From Salimicrobium album (GTDB taxonomy: Bacteria; Bacillota; Bacilli; Bacillales; Halobacillaceae), in the NCBI RefSeq assembly GCF_900107115.1, contig NZ_FNOS01000006.1, positions 62,001 through 126,000 of the forward strand: a stretch of 64,000 nucleotides of DNA. Reading direction: 5' to 3'. Within the stretch, counting starts at the first letter, position 1. Every line of letters starts with the position of its first letter. Of the stretch, positions 1-7,876 are shown piece after piece. The notes under the pieces are model-generated. The model made no database searches, was not told where the DNA came from, and saw only the letters and a program-made list of their open reading frames with translations. A program made the position numbers and the translations under genes.

Positions 1-1128
1 TTATTTATTTTCTTTCGTTTTCGTAGCCTGGGTCATCTGATACCAGACGGATCCTTCCGCTGCGTGACCGCCTTCGATCCGTTCGATGGCCATTCGGATC
101 TGCAGGCGCACTTCAAATTCCGGATCGTCTTTTGCTTCCTGAAGAGCAGGAAGCGCCGTTTCGTCCCCTACTTCATAAAGGTACATAGCTGCTCTCCAGC
201 GGACGATTTTACTCGGGTCCTTCAGGGATTTTATCATATGAGGAATGGCATCGGTGGATCCGATGTCGGAGATGCAGTCCCCGGCGGTTCTTCGGACGGT
301 GACGGTCTTGTCAAAGAGCGCTTCATAGAGATAAGGGAGTACTTCCTCATCTTCGATCATCCCGAGATAAGCAGTCGCAAGCCTTCTTATCGAAGCTTTT
401 TCATCATGCAGGGCTTTATGGAGTACGGGTAAATCTTCAAGCGTCGGGTGCATCTGATCGAGCGCCTGATAACGTATCCTCCAGTCGGAATCATCCAGTG
501 TGGAAAGCGTAACCGGACTCTCCTGCTTTTCGGTTTCATTCCGGAAAGCGAGTTCCACCAGGCGGGCAAGACGTTCTTCGTCATAACTCGCGGAAATCTC
601 CTCCTGCACCTGCCGGCCTACTTCTTCTGCATCTCCGTAGCGGGAGGCGTCCTCCTCCCACTTCCTTTCCATAATCATGTTTTCGGAAGCTTCGGACGCT
701 TTCATGGCTGCGTTTGTGAACCTCTCGGGGAGGGCCACTCTCGTTTCCGTTTCCCCGTCCTGCAGCTTGATCTGCATCGGGATATTGCGGAATTTCTGAA
801 TGAATACCTGAACTTCCCCGAAACTCTCCTCAGGCTCTTCGCGGGAAGCTTCGCCCTGAAGTCCTTCATCCGAACCGAGAGCGTCCCGTACTTCCGGGAG
901 GATGTCTTCCCATGATACTTTCGGATGACGTTCAAGAGCAAGGAAGTCCAGCACGTGGTAAATCCCTTTCACTCCGTTTATGTCAAAGAGCTGACGGGCC
1001 CATGAAGGGAAAGAAGATATATCTCCGTCTTTTGTATAGTTGTATGTCTCGCTCTGAGGCAGACTTTCATCTAAATTGATTTTCATCGAATTGGGACTGG
1101 GAGTCGGTTCGATAGATACGATCCTCAT
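1..1128 (-). CDS. cvfC: CvfC-like protein with N-terminal NifU_N-type domain and HEAT repeats
   Basis: 375 aa. The N-terminus (MRIVSIEPTPSPNSMKINLD) is the typical opening of the scaffold/NifU_N domain. After a charged middle part, residues about 200-355 form HEAT-like helical repeats (for example DDSDWRIRYQALDQM). This arrangement matches the conserved virulence factor C family of Firmicutes, described in Staphylococcus; the biochemical role is unknown to me. The start at 1128 is preferred over an in-frame ATG nine codons upstream because a GGAGGTG site lies just before it. The stop codon is at the first base of the window, so the gene is complete. It is divergent from the ABC transporter that follows. 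Confidence 0.8.
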   Translation of the reverse strand: MRIVSIEPTPSPNSMKINLDESLPQSETYNYTKDGDISSFPSWARQLFDINGVKGIYHVLDFLALERHPKVSWEDILPEVRDALGSDEGLQGEASREEPEESFGEVQVFIQKFRNIPMQIKLQDGETETRVALPERFTNAAMKASEASENMIMERKWEEDASRYGDAEEVGRQVQEEISASYDEERLARLVELAFRNETEKQESPVTLSTLDDSDWRIRYQALDQMHPTLEDLPVLHKALHDEKASIRRLATAYLGMIEDEEVLPYLYEALFDKTVTVRRTAGDCISDIGSTDAIPHMIKSLKDPSKIVRWRAAMYLYEVGDETALPALQEAKDDPEFEVRLQIRMAIERIEGGHAAEGSVWYQMTQATKTKENK

Positions 1129-1257
1129 GCATAGCACCTCCGTTATTTGTATCATATCAAAGTTTCAGAGTGACTTCTATCATTCAAGTTTTCGACGAAA
1201 AAATGAAACATTTTTCCAAGTCCTTCGTATACAGGGGATGGGAAGGGGAGATTTAGT

Positions 1258-2169
1258 ATGGAGAGCATAATGAAGCTTGAAAAAGTGAACAAGACAATCG
1301 GTTCTCATCACGTCATCAAGGACCTGAGTTTTGAAATTTTTCCCGGGGAAGTGTTCGGATTTCTCGGACCGAACGGAGCGGGAAAAACCACGACGATCCG
1401 TATGATGGTAGGCCTCATGAGTATGAGCAGCGGCGATATCGTCATTGCCGGCAACAGTATACATAAACAGAGAAGTAAGGCAATGGAACAGGTCGGGGCG
1501 ATCGTTGAGAACCCCGAAATGTACCCATTCATGAGCGGTTGGAAAAACCTTGTACACTTTGCCCGGATGGGGAAGGATGTAACAGAAGAAAGAATCATGG
1601 AAGTCGTTCAGCTCGTCGGTCTGGAGAAACGGATCAATGATAAAGTGCAGAAATACTCTCTCGGAATGCGTCAGAGGCTCGGTATCGCCCAGGCTCTGCT
1701 GCACCGTCCTTCCGTCTTGATTCTTGATGAACCGACGAACGGGCTCGATCCTTCGGGAATGAAAGAAATACGGGCGTATGTAGAGCGCCTCGCCAAAGTG
1801 GAAAACGTGGCTGTAATTGTGTCGAGTCACATCCTCTCCGAAATGGAACTGATGTGTGACAGGTTCGGAGTCATCCATAACGGCGAACTGGTCGATATCC
1901 AGTCCGTGAAGGACGCCGTCGCAGACGCGGAAATGGAAGTCAGTATCGAAGCAACTCCGCTTGATGTGGTGGAGCGCATCCTCAAAGAAGAGACGAAAAA
2001 TGTGATTACGAAAAAACAGCGTTGCCATATTGTCCTTGAGAAAGACCGGATTCCGGACATTACGACGAAGCTGGTTGAGAATAACGTCAGCATTTATAGT
2101 ATATATACCGAGAGGAAAACACTTGAAGACGAATTCCTGAAGGTGATTGGAGATGGTGTCATTGATTAG
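1258..2169 (+). CDS. ABC transporter ATP-binding protein
   Basis: 303 aa. Walker A GPNGAGKT at residues 37-44, signature SLGMRQR at 134-140, Walker B LILDEP at 154-159 and the switch His near 190 are all present, so it should hydrolyse ATP. The C-terminal 90 residues form the regulatory tail common in bacitracin/antibiotic-exporter type ATPases (BcrA/CcmA-like). The start ATG has GGGGAG eight bases upstream. It overlaps the start of the permease gene by 17 bases, so the two are translationally coupled and form one exporter. The substrate cannot be told from the sequence. Confidence 0.9.
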   Translation: MESIMKLEKVNKTIGSHHVIKDLSFEIFPGEVFGFLGPNGAGKTTTIRMMVGLMSMSSGDIVIAGNSIHKQRSKAMEQVGAIVENPEMYPFMSGWKNLVHFARMGKDVTEERIMEVVQLVGLEKRINDKVQKYSLGMRQRLGIAQALLHRPSVLILDEPTNGLDPSGMKEIRAYVERLAKVENVAVIVSSHILSEMELMCDRFGVIHNGELVDIQSVKDAVADAEMEVSIEATPLDVVERILKEETKNVITKKQRCHIVLEKDRIPDITTKLVENNVSIYSIYTERKTLEDEFLKVIGDGVID

Positions 2170-3100
2170 CCTGATTCGGAACGAATGGATGAAACTGTTC
2201 GCTCAGCGCTCTACGTGGATAGGAATTATTTTGTTCGTCTGTCTCATCACCGGGTTTGCGTTATTTATGACGACCGGTCCTTCTTCCTCCGAACAGTACG
2301 GAAGTGACTGGAAGCAGGAATTGCAGCAGGAAAATAAAGAGATGAAGAAACAGATAGAGGAAACACCGTCCACAGCCGGGTTCAGACAGGATCAGATAAA
2401 GAAGAATGAATACCGGATTGAAAACAATATCGCTCCGAATGAGTTCACCGGGTGGAAATTCGTACAGGAAAACCGGATGTTCGTTTCGCTGATCAGTCTA
2501 TTTACAATTATTATAGCTGCAGGCAGTATCGCTAATGAGTTCCGTTGGGGATCGATTAAGCTGCTGCTCATCCGGCCGGTGTCACGCACGAAAATTCTAT
2601 TCTCCAAGTTCATCACTCTGCTTCTGTTCGCTTTGCTTCTTCTCGTCGGTCTGTTTGTATTATCGATGGGACTCGGAGCTTTATTATTCGGCCTCGGTTC
2701 ATGGACGGACCCATACGTATTTATGGAGGGCGGTGAAGTGAAAGACACTTCTATCATGGCTTTCTCTCTTATGCAGTATGGCTTCTCCTCAGTAAATCTG
2801 CTTATGATGGTAACATTCGCTTTTATGATTTCGGCCGTCTTCCGGAACAGCGCGCTTGCTATAGGAGCGGCTGTATTCCTGATGCTGAGCGGGAACTCGA
2901 TCGTCGCTTTCTTTTCCGACAAAGTATGGGCGAAATATATCCTGTTCGCCAATACGGATCTGAACCAGTTTGTCACGGGCACACCATTAATCGAAGATTT
3001 GACTATGACTTTTTCTGTTTCGGTACTGATTGTATATTTCCTCGTTTTTCTTGGGGCCGCCTGGCTCGTATTTACAAAACGGGATGTTACGAGTACTTAA
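2153..3100 (+). CDS. ABC-2 type transporter permease
   Basis: 315 aa. One membrane segment near residues 22-39 is followed by a polar loop of about 70 residues rich in Q, K and E, then about five more membrane segments, the usual plan of ABC-2 permeases. ATG 2153 is chosen over a TTG two codons upstream because the AAGGTG/GGAG sequence is better spaced from it. It overlaps the ATPase gene, with which it should form a complete exporter. A strong bidirectional terminator follows the stop codon. Confidence 0.85.
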   Translation: MVSLISLIRNEWMKLFAQRSTWIGIILFVCLITGFALFMTTGPSSSEQYGSDWKQELQQENKEMKKQIEETPSTAGFRQDQIKKNEYRIENNIAPNEFTGWKFVQENRMFVSLISLFTIIIAAGSIANEFRWGSIKLLLIRPVSRTKILFSKFITLLLFALLLLVGLFVLSMGLGALLFGLGSWTDPYVFMEGGEVKDTSIMAFSLMQYGFSSVNLLMMVTFAFMISAVFRNSALAIGAAVFLMLSGNSIVAFFSDKVWAKYILFANTDLNQFVTGTPLIEDLTMTFSVSVLIVYFLVFLGAAWLVFTKRDVTST

Positions 3101-3133
3101 ATTTTAAATCGCTTCTTTCATATGGAAGCATTA

Positions 3134-3172
3134 AAAAACTCCGACCATTGAATGAGAATGGTCGGAGTTTTT
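3134..3172. terminator. Bidirectional terminator between ABC permease and katA
   Basis: Inverted repeat of about 16 bp (AAAAACTCCGACCATT / AATGGTCGGAGTTTTT) flanked by A and T runs on both sides. It lies between converging genes and can stop transcription from both. Confidence 0.9.
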
Positions 3173-3181
3173 CAGTATTAA

Positions 3182-4657
3182 TTATTTTTCTTCTTTTACT
3201 TCATCCGGTACCTGAAGGCCGAGACCTTCGGCGACACGGGTTCCGTAATCAGGGTCGGCTCTGTAGAAATGAGCGATCTGACGAAGCTGGATTTCCTCTG
3301 AAGTCACCGGTTCCATATGACCTACTACGGCATCAATGAGACGATCCTGCTCATCTTTACTCATCAGACGATACAGATCTCCTGCCTGCGTATAGTGATC
3401 GTGGTCCGGGTAAGGTACGCTATCGGCATAGCCTTCCACTTCGAACGGATTGATCTTCGACGTATCATCTTCTTTCGGAAGATGATCGTAGCTGTTCGGT
3501 TCGTAGTTGTAATTGCTTCCTCCGTTGCCGTCTACACGCATGTAACCATCGCGCTGATAGTTATACTGTTCGTTTTTCGGACGGTTTACGGGAATCTGTT
3601 CATGGTTTACACCGAGACGGTAGCGCTGAGTATCGGAATAAGAGAACAGACGGCCCTGAAGCATTTTGTCCGGAGAAGCTTCGATGCCGGGTACGAAGTG
3701 AGCCGGGGAAAGTGCAACCTGCTCCACTTCGGCGAAATAGTTTCTCGGATTCCGGTTGAGCGTCATTTTACCGACTTCGATACGTGGATAGTCTTTCAGA
3801 GACCATATTTTCGTAACGTCAAACGGATCCCATTTGTATGATTTCGCATCCTCAAACGGCATAATCTGTACGTATAGCGTCCAGGAAGGAAAATCACCTT
3901 TATCAATAGCGTTGAAAAGATCTTCCGTGTGATAGTCAGGATTCGTTCCGGCAATTTCATCCGCAACGGAAGCGTCCAGACCTTTCACACCCTGGTCACT
4001 GACGAAGTGATATTTAACCCAGAATGGTTCTCCTTCGGCATTCACCCACTTGTAAGTATGACTCCCGTACCCATTCATGTGACGGAAAGTAGCGGGGATA
4101 CCGCGGTCTCCGTGAAGGTATGTCACCTGGTGAAGAGACTCGGGGGAGTGAGACCAGAAGTCCCATACCATGTTTTTGTCTTTCAAGTTTGTCTGAGGGT
4201 TTCTTTTTTGCGTATGAATGAAGTCAGGGAACTTGATAGCATCGCGAATAAAGAAGATAGGGGTATTATTACCTACAAGATCGTAGTTTCCCTCTTCTGT
4301 GTAAAATTTAATGGCGAAACCGCGCGGATCACGGACGGTATCGGCTGAACCGGATTCCCCTGCGACAGTGGAGAAACGGATGAACATATCCGTCGCTTTT
4401 CCTTTTTCACTGAGAAAGTCCGCTTTTGTGTAATTGGAAATTTCATCATTTGTTACTTCGAATGTACCGTAGGCTCCGGCACCTTTGGCATGTACGACTC
4501 GCTCAGGAATTCTTTCGCGGTCGAAGTGGGCCAGTTTTTCCAGCAGGTGTACATCCTGAATCAATCCAGGACCGCGACGACCGGCTGTGAGTGAGTTCTG
4601 ATTGTCTCCAACGGGTGCGCCGCTCGAGGTAGTAAGACGATTGTTCTTATCTGTCAT
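3182..4657 (-). CDS. katA: Monofunctional haem catalase
   Basis: 491 aa, the normal size of small-subunit clade 3 catalases; it breaks down hydrogen peroxide in the cytoplasm. The distal His56 lies in the [14 protein letters not shown] motif, the catalytic Asn is near residue 129 (DLVGNNTP), and the haem-ligand Tyr340 lies in [14 protein letters not shown]. The start has an AGGAGG site nine bases upstream. Upstream are a good sigma-A type promoter and a PerR-type box, so induction by peroxide is expected. It shares a terminator with the converging ABC permease. Confidence 0.95.
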   Translation of the reverse strand: MTDKNNRLTTSSGAPVGDNQNSLTAGRRGPGLIQDVHLLEKLAHFDRERIPERVVHAKGAGAYGTFEVTNDEISNYTKADFLSEKGKATDMFIRFSTVAGESGSADTVRDPRGFAIKFYTEEGNYDLVGNNTPIFFIRDAIKFPDFIHTQKRNPQTNLKDKNMVWDFWSHSPESLHQVTYLHGDRGIPATFRHMNGYGSHTYKWVNAEGEPFWVKYHFVSDQGVKGLDASVADEIAGTNPDYHTEDLFNAIDKGDFPSWTLYVQIMPFEDAKSYKWDPFDVTKIWSLKDYPRIEVGKMTLNRNPRNYFAEVEQVALSPAHFVPGIEASPDKMLQGRLFSYSDTQRYRLGVNHEQIPVNRPKNEQYNYQRDGYMRVDGNGGSNYNYEPNSYDHLPKEDDTSKINPFEVEGYADSVPYPDHDHYTQAGDLYRLMSKDEQDRLIDAVVGHMEPVTSEEIQLRQIAHFYRADPDYGTRVAEGLGLQVPDEVKEEK

Positions 4658-4692
4658 AATCCAAAACCTCCTGTATAATTTCTACAATATCC

Positions 4693-4720
4693 ATTATAAC
4701 AAATGCCCGTTTAAAATCAA
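4693..4720 (-). promoter_or_regulatory. Promoter of katA
   Basis: On the minus strand TTGATT (4720-4715), a 16-base spacer and TATAAT (4698-4693). The predicted leader is short and ends at the katA ribosome site. Confidence 0.7.
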
Positions 4721-4727
4721 TGTTTTT

Positions 4728-4742
4728 TTATAATGATTTTAA
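4728..4742. promoter_or_regulatory. PerR-type operator upstream of katA
   Basis: TTATAATGATTTTAA differs at one base from the PerR box consensus TTATAATNATTATAA. It lies eight bases upstream of the katA -35 element. In Bacillus, PerR represses katA through such boxes; regulation here is inferred from that. Confidence 0.65.
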
Positions 4743-4863
4743 ATAGATGGCGATTCATGCTTTCGCAGATGCTTCGAGGAGAAGGTCGTGGAAAGAGGAT
4801 TACGTGTGTTAATAAAAGGAAATAACAGGTGAGTATTTTCTTAAAAAATATAGTATTTTTCTC

Positions 4864-4892
4864 TTTACAATAAAGGGACTATCTATTATATT
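4864..4892 (+). promoter_or_regulatory. Promoter of the 48-codon gene
   Basis: TTTACA (4864-4869), 17-base spacer, TATATT (4887-4892). It lies just upstream of a leader that can fold and of the small gene at 4977. Confidence 0.55.
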
Positions 4893-4899
4893 TGGGGAA

Positions 4900-4947
4900 C
4901 CACAGGAAATCGGTTTCCACTCTTGTCTGTGGTGGAAGCGGAACCTG
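4900..4947 (+). other. Structured leader upstream of the 48-codon gene
   Basis: Two competing foldings are possible. In one, CCACA (4900-4904) and GGAAA (4905-4909) pair with TTTCC (4914-4918) and TGTGG (4928-4932). In the other, GTTTCCAC (4913-4920) pairs with GTGGAAGC (4932-4939), extended by CAGG/CCTG. No poly-T follows, so this is not an ordinary terminator. It ends about 17 bases before the ribosome site. Confidence 0.4.
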
Positions 4948-4976
4948 TAATAAACTGAATAAAGGAGGGAAAAAAT

Positions 4977-5123
4977 ATGACACTACTGTACACGAAAGCC
5001 CGTGAACTTTTTGAGGAAGATTTCAAAAAGAATCCAGTCGCTAAAGAAAATGCAAAACCAACTTCGGGTGTGAAGCAGACACGGAGCGGTAAATTGTTCC
5101 GGAAGCCTAACAAGCGCAAGTAA
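4977..5123 (+). CDS. Small basic protein, 48 aa, unknown function
   Basis: ATG 4977 is preceded by AAAGGAGGG, an excellent ribosome site. The 48-residue product begins MTLLYTKARELFEEDFKKNP and has a Lys/Arg-rich C-terminus ending FRKPNKRK, so the first half looks like an acidic/basic helix and the second half is a basic tail. I do not recognise the family. It has its own promoter, a structured leader and a terminator, which supports a real monocistronic gene. Confidence 0.6.
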   Translation: MTLLYTKARELFEEDFKKNPVAKENAKPTSGVKQTRSGKLFRKPNKRK

Positions 5124-5205
5124 TGGTGATGCAGTGGTGGAGTTAACTCTATGAGAAAAAATAAGCAGTTCTGTTTAGGACTCTTAATAAACGAAAGTCA
5201 TTAGG

Positions 5206-5252
5206 TCAGCGTCTTTGAGTGAGCAAAAAATGCTCAGGACGCTGATTTTTTT
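5206..5252 (+). terminator. Terminator of the 48-codon gene
   Basis: TCAGCGTC / GACGCTGA stem with an inner TGAG/CTCA pairing, followed by seven T. Confidence 0.8.
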
Positions 5253-5287
5253 ACATATAAAATGCTCCGCCTGTCTTTACTGTAATA

Positions 5288-5313
5288 GTTTACGTACGGC
5301 TTCTTCAGGATAT
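5288..5313 (+). promoter_or_regulatory. Candidate sigma-B promoter of the SDR gene
   Basis: GTTTAC, 14 bases, GGATAT: five of six matches to each half of the B. subtilis sigma-B consensus GTTTAA-N12/14-GGGTAT. It lies about 30 bases before the start codon. Prediction by eye. Confidence 0.5.
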
Positions 5314-5346
5314 AGATAGAAGAAATAACAGATAGGAGTGGAGAAA

Positions 5347-6135
5347 TTGCTATTTGCTGATAATGCGTTTAAAGGGAAACATATAGTAGTCACCGGAGCG
5401 TCCAGAGGAATCGGCAGGGAAACGGCCATTCAGCTGACCAGGGCCGGAGCGTCGGTTACGCTTACAGGCAGAAACCGGGAAAGATTAGAGGAAGTACAGA
5501 AAGAATGTGAAAATGGAACAGGGGAAACGCAGATTGTGGTGGCAGACCTTAATCAGGCAGCAGATCGGCAGGAGCTGGTTGAGAAGTCTCTCGAGTTTCT
5601 TCCGGTATATGGACTGGTGAATTCAGCCGGCGTCCTCAGCACTTATTACCTTGAGGATATTCCGGAAGAAGAGCTGAGGAAAGCGATGGAAGTGAATTTC
5701 TTCTCGCTGACTCTACTCACTCAGGAATTTTACACGGAAATGAAAAAGAGGGAAGAAGGAGCCATCGTCAATCTCTCCTCCCTTTCCGGTCTGAGAGGGA
5801 CACACGGGAACGTGGCGTACTGTGCTTCCAAATTTGCCGTGACGGGATTCACCCAGTCGCTTGCCCATGAAGCGATCCGCTCCAATATCCGCGTGAACGC
5901 CGTAGCACCCGGTTTCGTCGATACAGAAATGGGGCGGAAGGCCGTCGCTGCAAAAGCTGAGAGGGAAGGACGGAGTTTTGAAGAACAGTGGGAACTGGCC
6001 CAGTCCGGGAATCCGTCCGGCAGAATTACGACTGCCGGAGAAGTGGCCGGTACGATTCTGTTTCTCCTCTCCGAAGCTTCCGAAAATATTATCGGGGAAT
6101 CAGTGAAAATATCCGGAGGAAGTGTCATGAGATAG
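5347..6135 (+). CDS. Short-chain dehydrogenase/reductase (SDR)
   Basis: 262 aa. Cofactor motif TGASRGIG at residues 16-23, NSAG at 92-95, catalytic Asn117, Ser144/145, Tyr158 and Lys162 (YCASK) give a complete classical SDR active site. The substrate is unknown. TTG 5347 is taken as start because AGGAG (5334-5338) sits eight bases before it; the longer GTG start at 5338 would overlap that site. A sigma-B-like promoter upstream suggests a general stress gene. Confidence 0.85.
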   Translation: MLFADNAFKGKHIVVTGASRGIGRETAIQLTRAGASVTLTGRNRERLEEVQKECENGTGETQIVVADLNQAADRQELVEKSLEFLPVYGLVNSAGVLSTYYLEDIPEEELRKAMEVNFFSLTLLTQEFYTEMKKREEGAIVNLSSLSGLRGTHGNVAYCASKFAVTGFTQSLAHEAIRSNIRVNAVAPGFVDTEMGRKAVAAKAEREGRSFEEQWELAQSGNPSGRITTAGEVAGTILFLLSEASENIIGESVKISGGSVMR

Positions 6136-6203
6136 TTTGTATTTCCGTATCAAGGGAATTATATTTTTAAGAAAATACGAGCTCATTAAAAGGAGGAACG
6201 TTT

Positions 6204-6287
6204 GTGGGACGTCTTTTAAAACGAATAATCAAATATGGACCGATGCTCTATCCGCTAATCCGCAAGTTTATGAGAAGAAAGCGCTGA
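6204..6287 (+). CDS. Very small cationic peptide, 27 aa
   Basis: GTG 6204 follows AAAGGAGGAACGTTT, a near-perfect ribosome site. The 27-residue product opens with GRLLKRIIKYGPM and ends KFMRRKR; it has ten Lys/Arg and no acidic residue, and could form an amphipathic helix broken by Pro. Family unknown; a membrane-active or nucleic-acid-binding peptide would fit the composition, but this is inference. A strong terminator follows 17 bases after the stop. Confidence 0.55.
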   Translation: MGRLLKRIIKYGPMLYPLIRKFMRRKR

Positions 6288-6304
6288 AGCGTTCCGGTCA
6301 TTAT

Positions 6305-6339
6305 AAAATAAGCGTGGATCCGGCGCTTATTTTATTTTA
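6305..6339 (+). terminator. Terminator after the 27-codon gene
   Basis: AAAATAAGCG / CGCTTATTTT stem, ten bases in the loop region, followed by a T-rich stretch. Confidence 0.85.
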
Positions 6340-6410
6340 TACTGCGGGCTTTTCAGTATAGGCAGATAACTTTTGTTATACTTACAGGTAGAAAAAAAGG
6401 GGGGAGAGTC

Positions 6411-7559
6411 ATGGAAGAATGGGATAAATCGAGAGTAGTCCGCTTTTTCGGGGGCCGGGGACTTCTTTACATACTTGGAGTACTTCTGCTCATCGGGGTG
6501 AACATCGCCGTGTATTCGAATATATCTTTTATATTCGATCCGCTGTTCGTTTTTATAGAGACGGTAGCACTACCGATCATTCTGGCCGCCGTCGTATACT
6601 ATCTGCTCCGCCCTGTCATCACTCTGCTCGAAAAAACCGGTATCCCCCGTATCTGGGGCATACTGATTACCACCATAATCGTTGCGGGTCTCATCACCCT
6701 GCTCGTCTTCCTCGTCATTCCGTTTTTTGAGCAACAGTTCATGAAAATGGTGGAGGAGCTGCCTGATTACGTTATGCAGGTGGCGGAAGGTCTGGACGAA
6801 TGGCTCAAAAATTCTATATTCGCCTCCTACTATAATGATCTGTTCGGTGATTTCTCACAGACGCTGAATAACCTGCCGGAAAACTTGAGTACGTATATCG
6901 GGGACGCGCTTTCCGGGATTACGAGCATTATATCGGCGGTCACTACTATAGTCATCGCTATCATTACACTGCCTTTCATTCTGTTTTACCTGCTCAAGGA
7001 TGACCATAAGCTTCCGGGTGCGATGCTGCGCATTCTTCCGCCACGTACACGGCCGGAAATGAAAGAGATGTTCCGGGACATCGATCGGCAGCTGGCTGCC
7101 TATATCCAGGGGCAGATTATCGTCAGCTTCTGTATCGGTCTCATGCTGTACGTCGGATTTCTGATCATTGGCATCGATTACCCGGTAGTTCTTGCGGGTA
7201 TCGCCAGCGTGACGAGTGTCGTTCCCTATCTCGGCCCTACGATCGCGATCACTCCCGCACTCATTATTGCGCTCGTGACTTCCCCGTTCATGCTTATAAA
7301 GCTTGTGCTCGTATGGACCGTGGTGCAGCTTTTGGAAGGCAAGTTCATTTCTCCGCAGATCATGGGAAAACGGCTCCACGTCCACCCTGTCACCATCATT
7401 TTTGTTTTGCTCACTGCCGGCCATCTGTTCGGTATTATCGGAATTATACTGGCCATTCCGGGATATGCCATTCTGAAGGTTATCGTTTCCCACCTGTTCC
7501 ACTGGTTTCAGAGACGTTATAACAAATTTGCTGTCGGAAACGATAAATACGACCTTTAG
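6411..7559 (+). CDS. AI-2E family transporter (UPF0118 permease)
   Basis: 382 aa membrane protein with about eight hydrophobic segments and the family's conserved middle part (AAYIQGQIIVSFCIGLMLYV) and C-terminal half (PYLGPTIAITPALIIAL, GHLFGIIGIILAIPG). The family is named after a suggested autoinducer-2 exporter; related members are Na+/H+ antiporters, so the substrate is open. ATG 6411 has AAGGGGGGAG upstream. No neighbouring gene shares an obvious pathway. Confidence 0.85.
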   Translation: MEEWDKSRVVRFFGGRGLLYILGVLLLIGVNIAVYSNISFIFDPLFVFIETVALPIILAAVVYYLLRPVITLLEKTGIPRIWGILITTIIVAGLITLLVFLVIPFFEQQFMKMVEELPDYVMQVAEGLDEWLKNSIFASYYNDLFGDFSQTLNNLPENLSTYIGDALSGITSIISAVTTIVIAIITLPFILFYLLKDDHKLPGAMLRILPPRTRPEMKEMFRDIDRQLAAYIQGQIIVSFCIGLMLYVGFLIIGIDYPVVLAGIASVTSVVPYLGPTIAITPALIIALVTSPFMLIKLVLVWTVVQLLEGKFISPQIMGKRLHVHPVTIIFVLLTAGHLFGIIGIILAIPGYAILKVIVSHLFHWFQRRYNKFAVGNDKYDL

Positions 7560-7712
7560 TTTCAAAAAAATCGTCTTTTTTCCGAAAAAAAGATTTAACA
7601 GCAGAAGAAGAGGGAAAGAAAATAAAGGTGAATTTGAAACGTTCAGGTCTGCTTTTCGTATACACAGTAGAGAGGTCACGGTCATACTTTTTTTGGATGA
7701 GGTGAGGCAACG

Positions 7713-7799
7713 GTGAAAAAACTGGATGAATTGATTCACGATTTGCGTAACATAGGTGTGGAAGTGGAAAAAGTATACAAGCTCTCAGAGGGGAAATAA
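7713..7799 (+). CDS. Very small protein, 28 aa, unknown function
   Basis: GTG 7713 is preceded by GAGGTGAGG. The 28-residue product starts MKKLDELIHDLRNIGVEVEK and is a charged, likely helical peptide. The stop codon lies inside the 5' arm of a perfect terminator hairpin. I do not recognise it; the good ribosome site and terminator are the evidence for a gene. Confidence 0.5.
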   Translation: MKKLDELIHDLRNIGVEVEKVYKLSEGK

Positions 7800-7826
7800 A
7801 GACGCTCATCACGAGCGTCTTTATTT
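7794..7826. terminator. Terminator after the 28-codon gene
   Basis: Perfect 14-bp stem AAATAAAGACGCTC / GAGCGTCTTTATTT with a five-base loop. Confidence 0.9.
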
Positions 7827-7876
7827 GGATAGGTTTCGGTTTATGAATACACGAAAAAGGAGAGGAGACAGATATA

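Noticed and set aside
1180-2028. 282-codon open frame opposite the ABC ATPase gene
   Set aside because: Antisense shadow of a clear ATPase; composition rich in His/Phe typical of mirrored coding sequence.
4673-4699. Second PerR box at katA
   Set aside because: TTATAAT is present, but the other half matches poorly; it is better explained as the -10 region.
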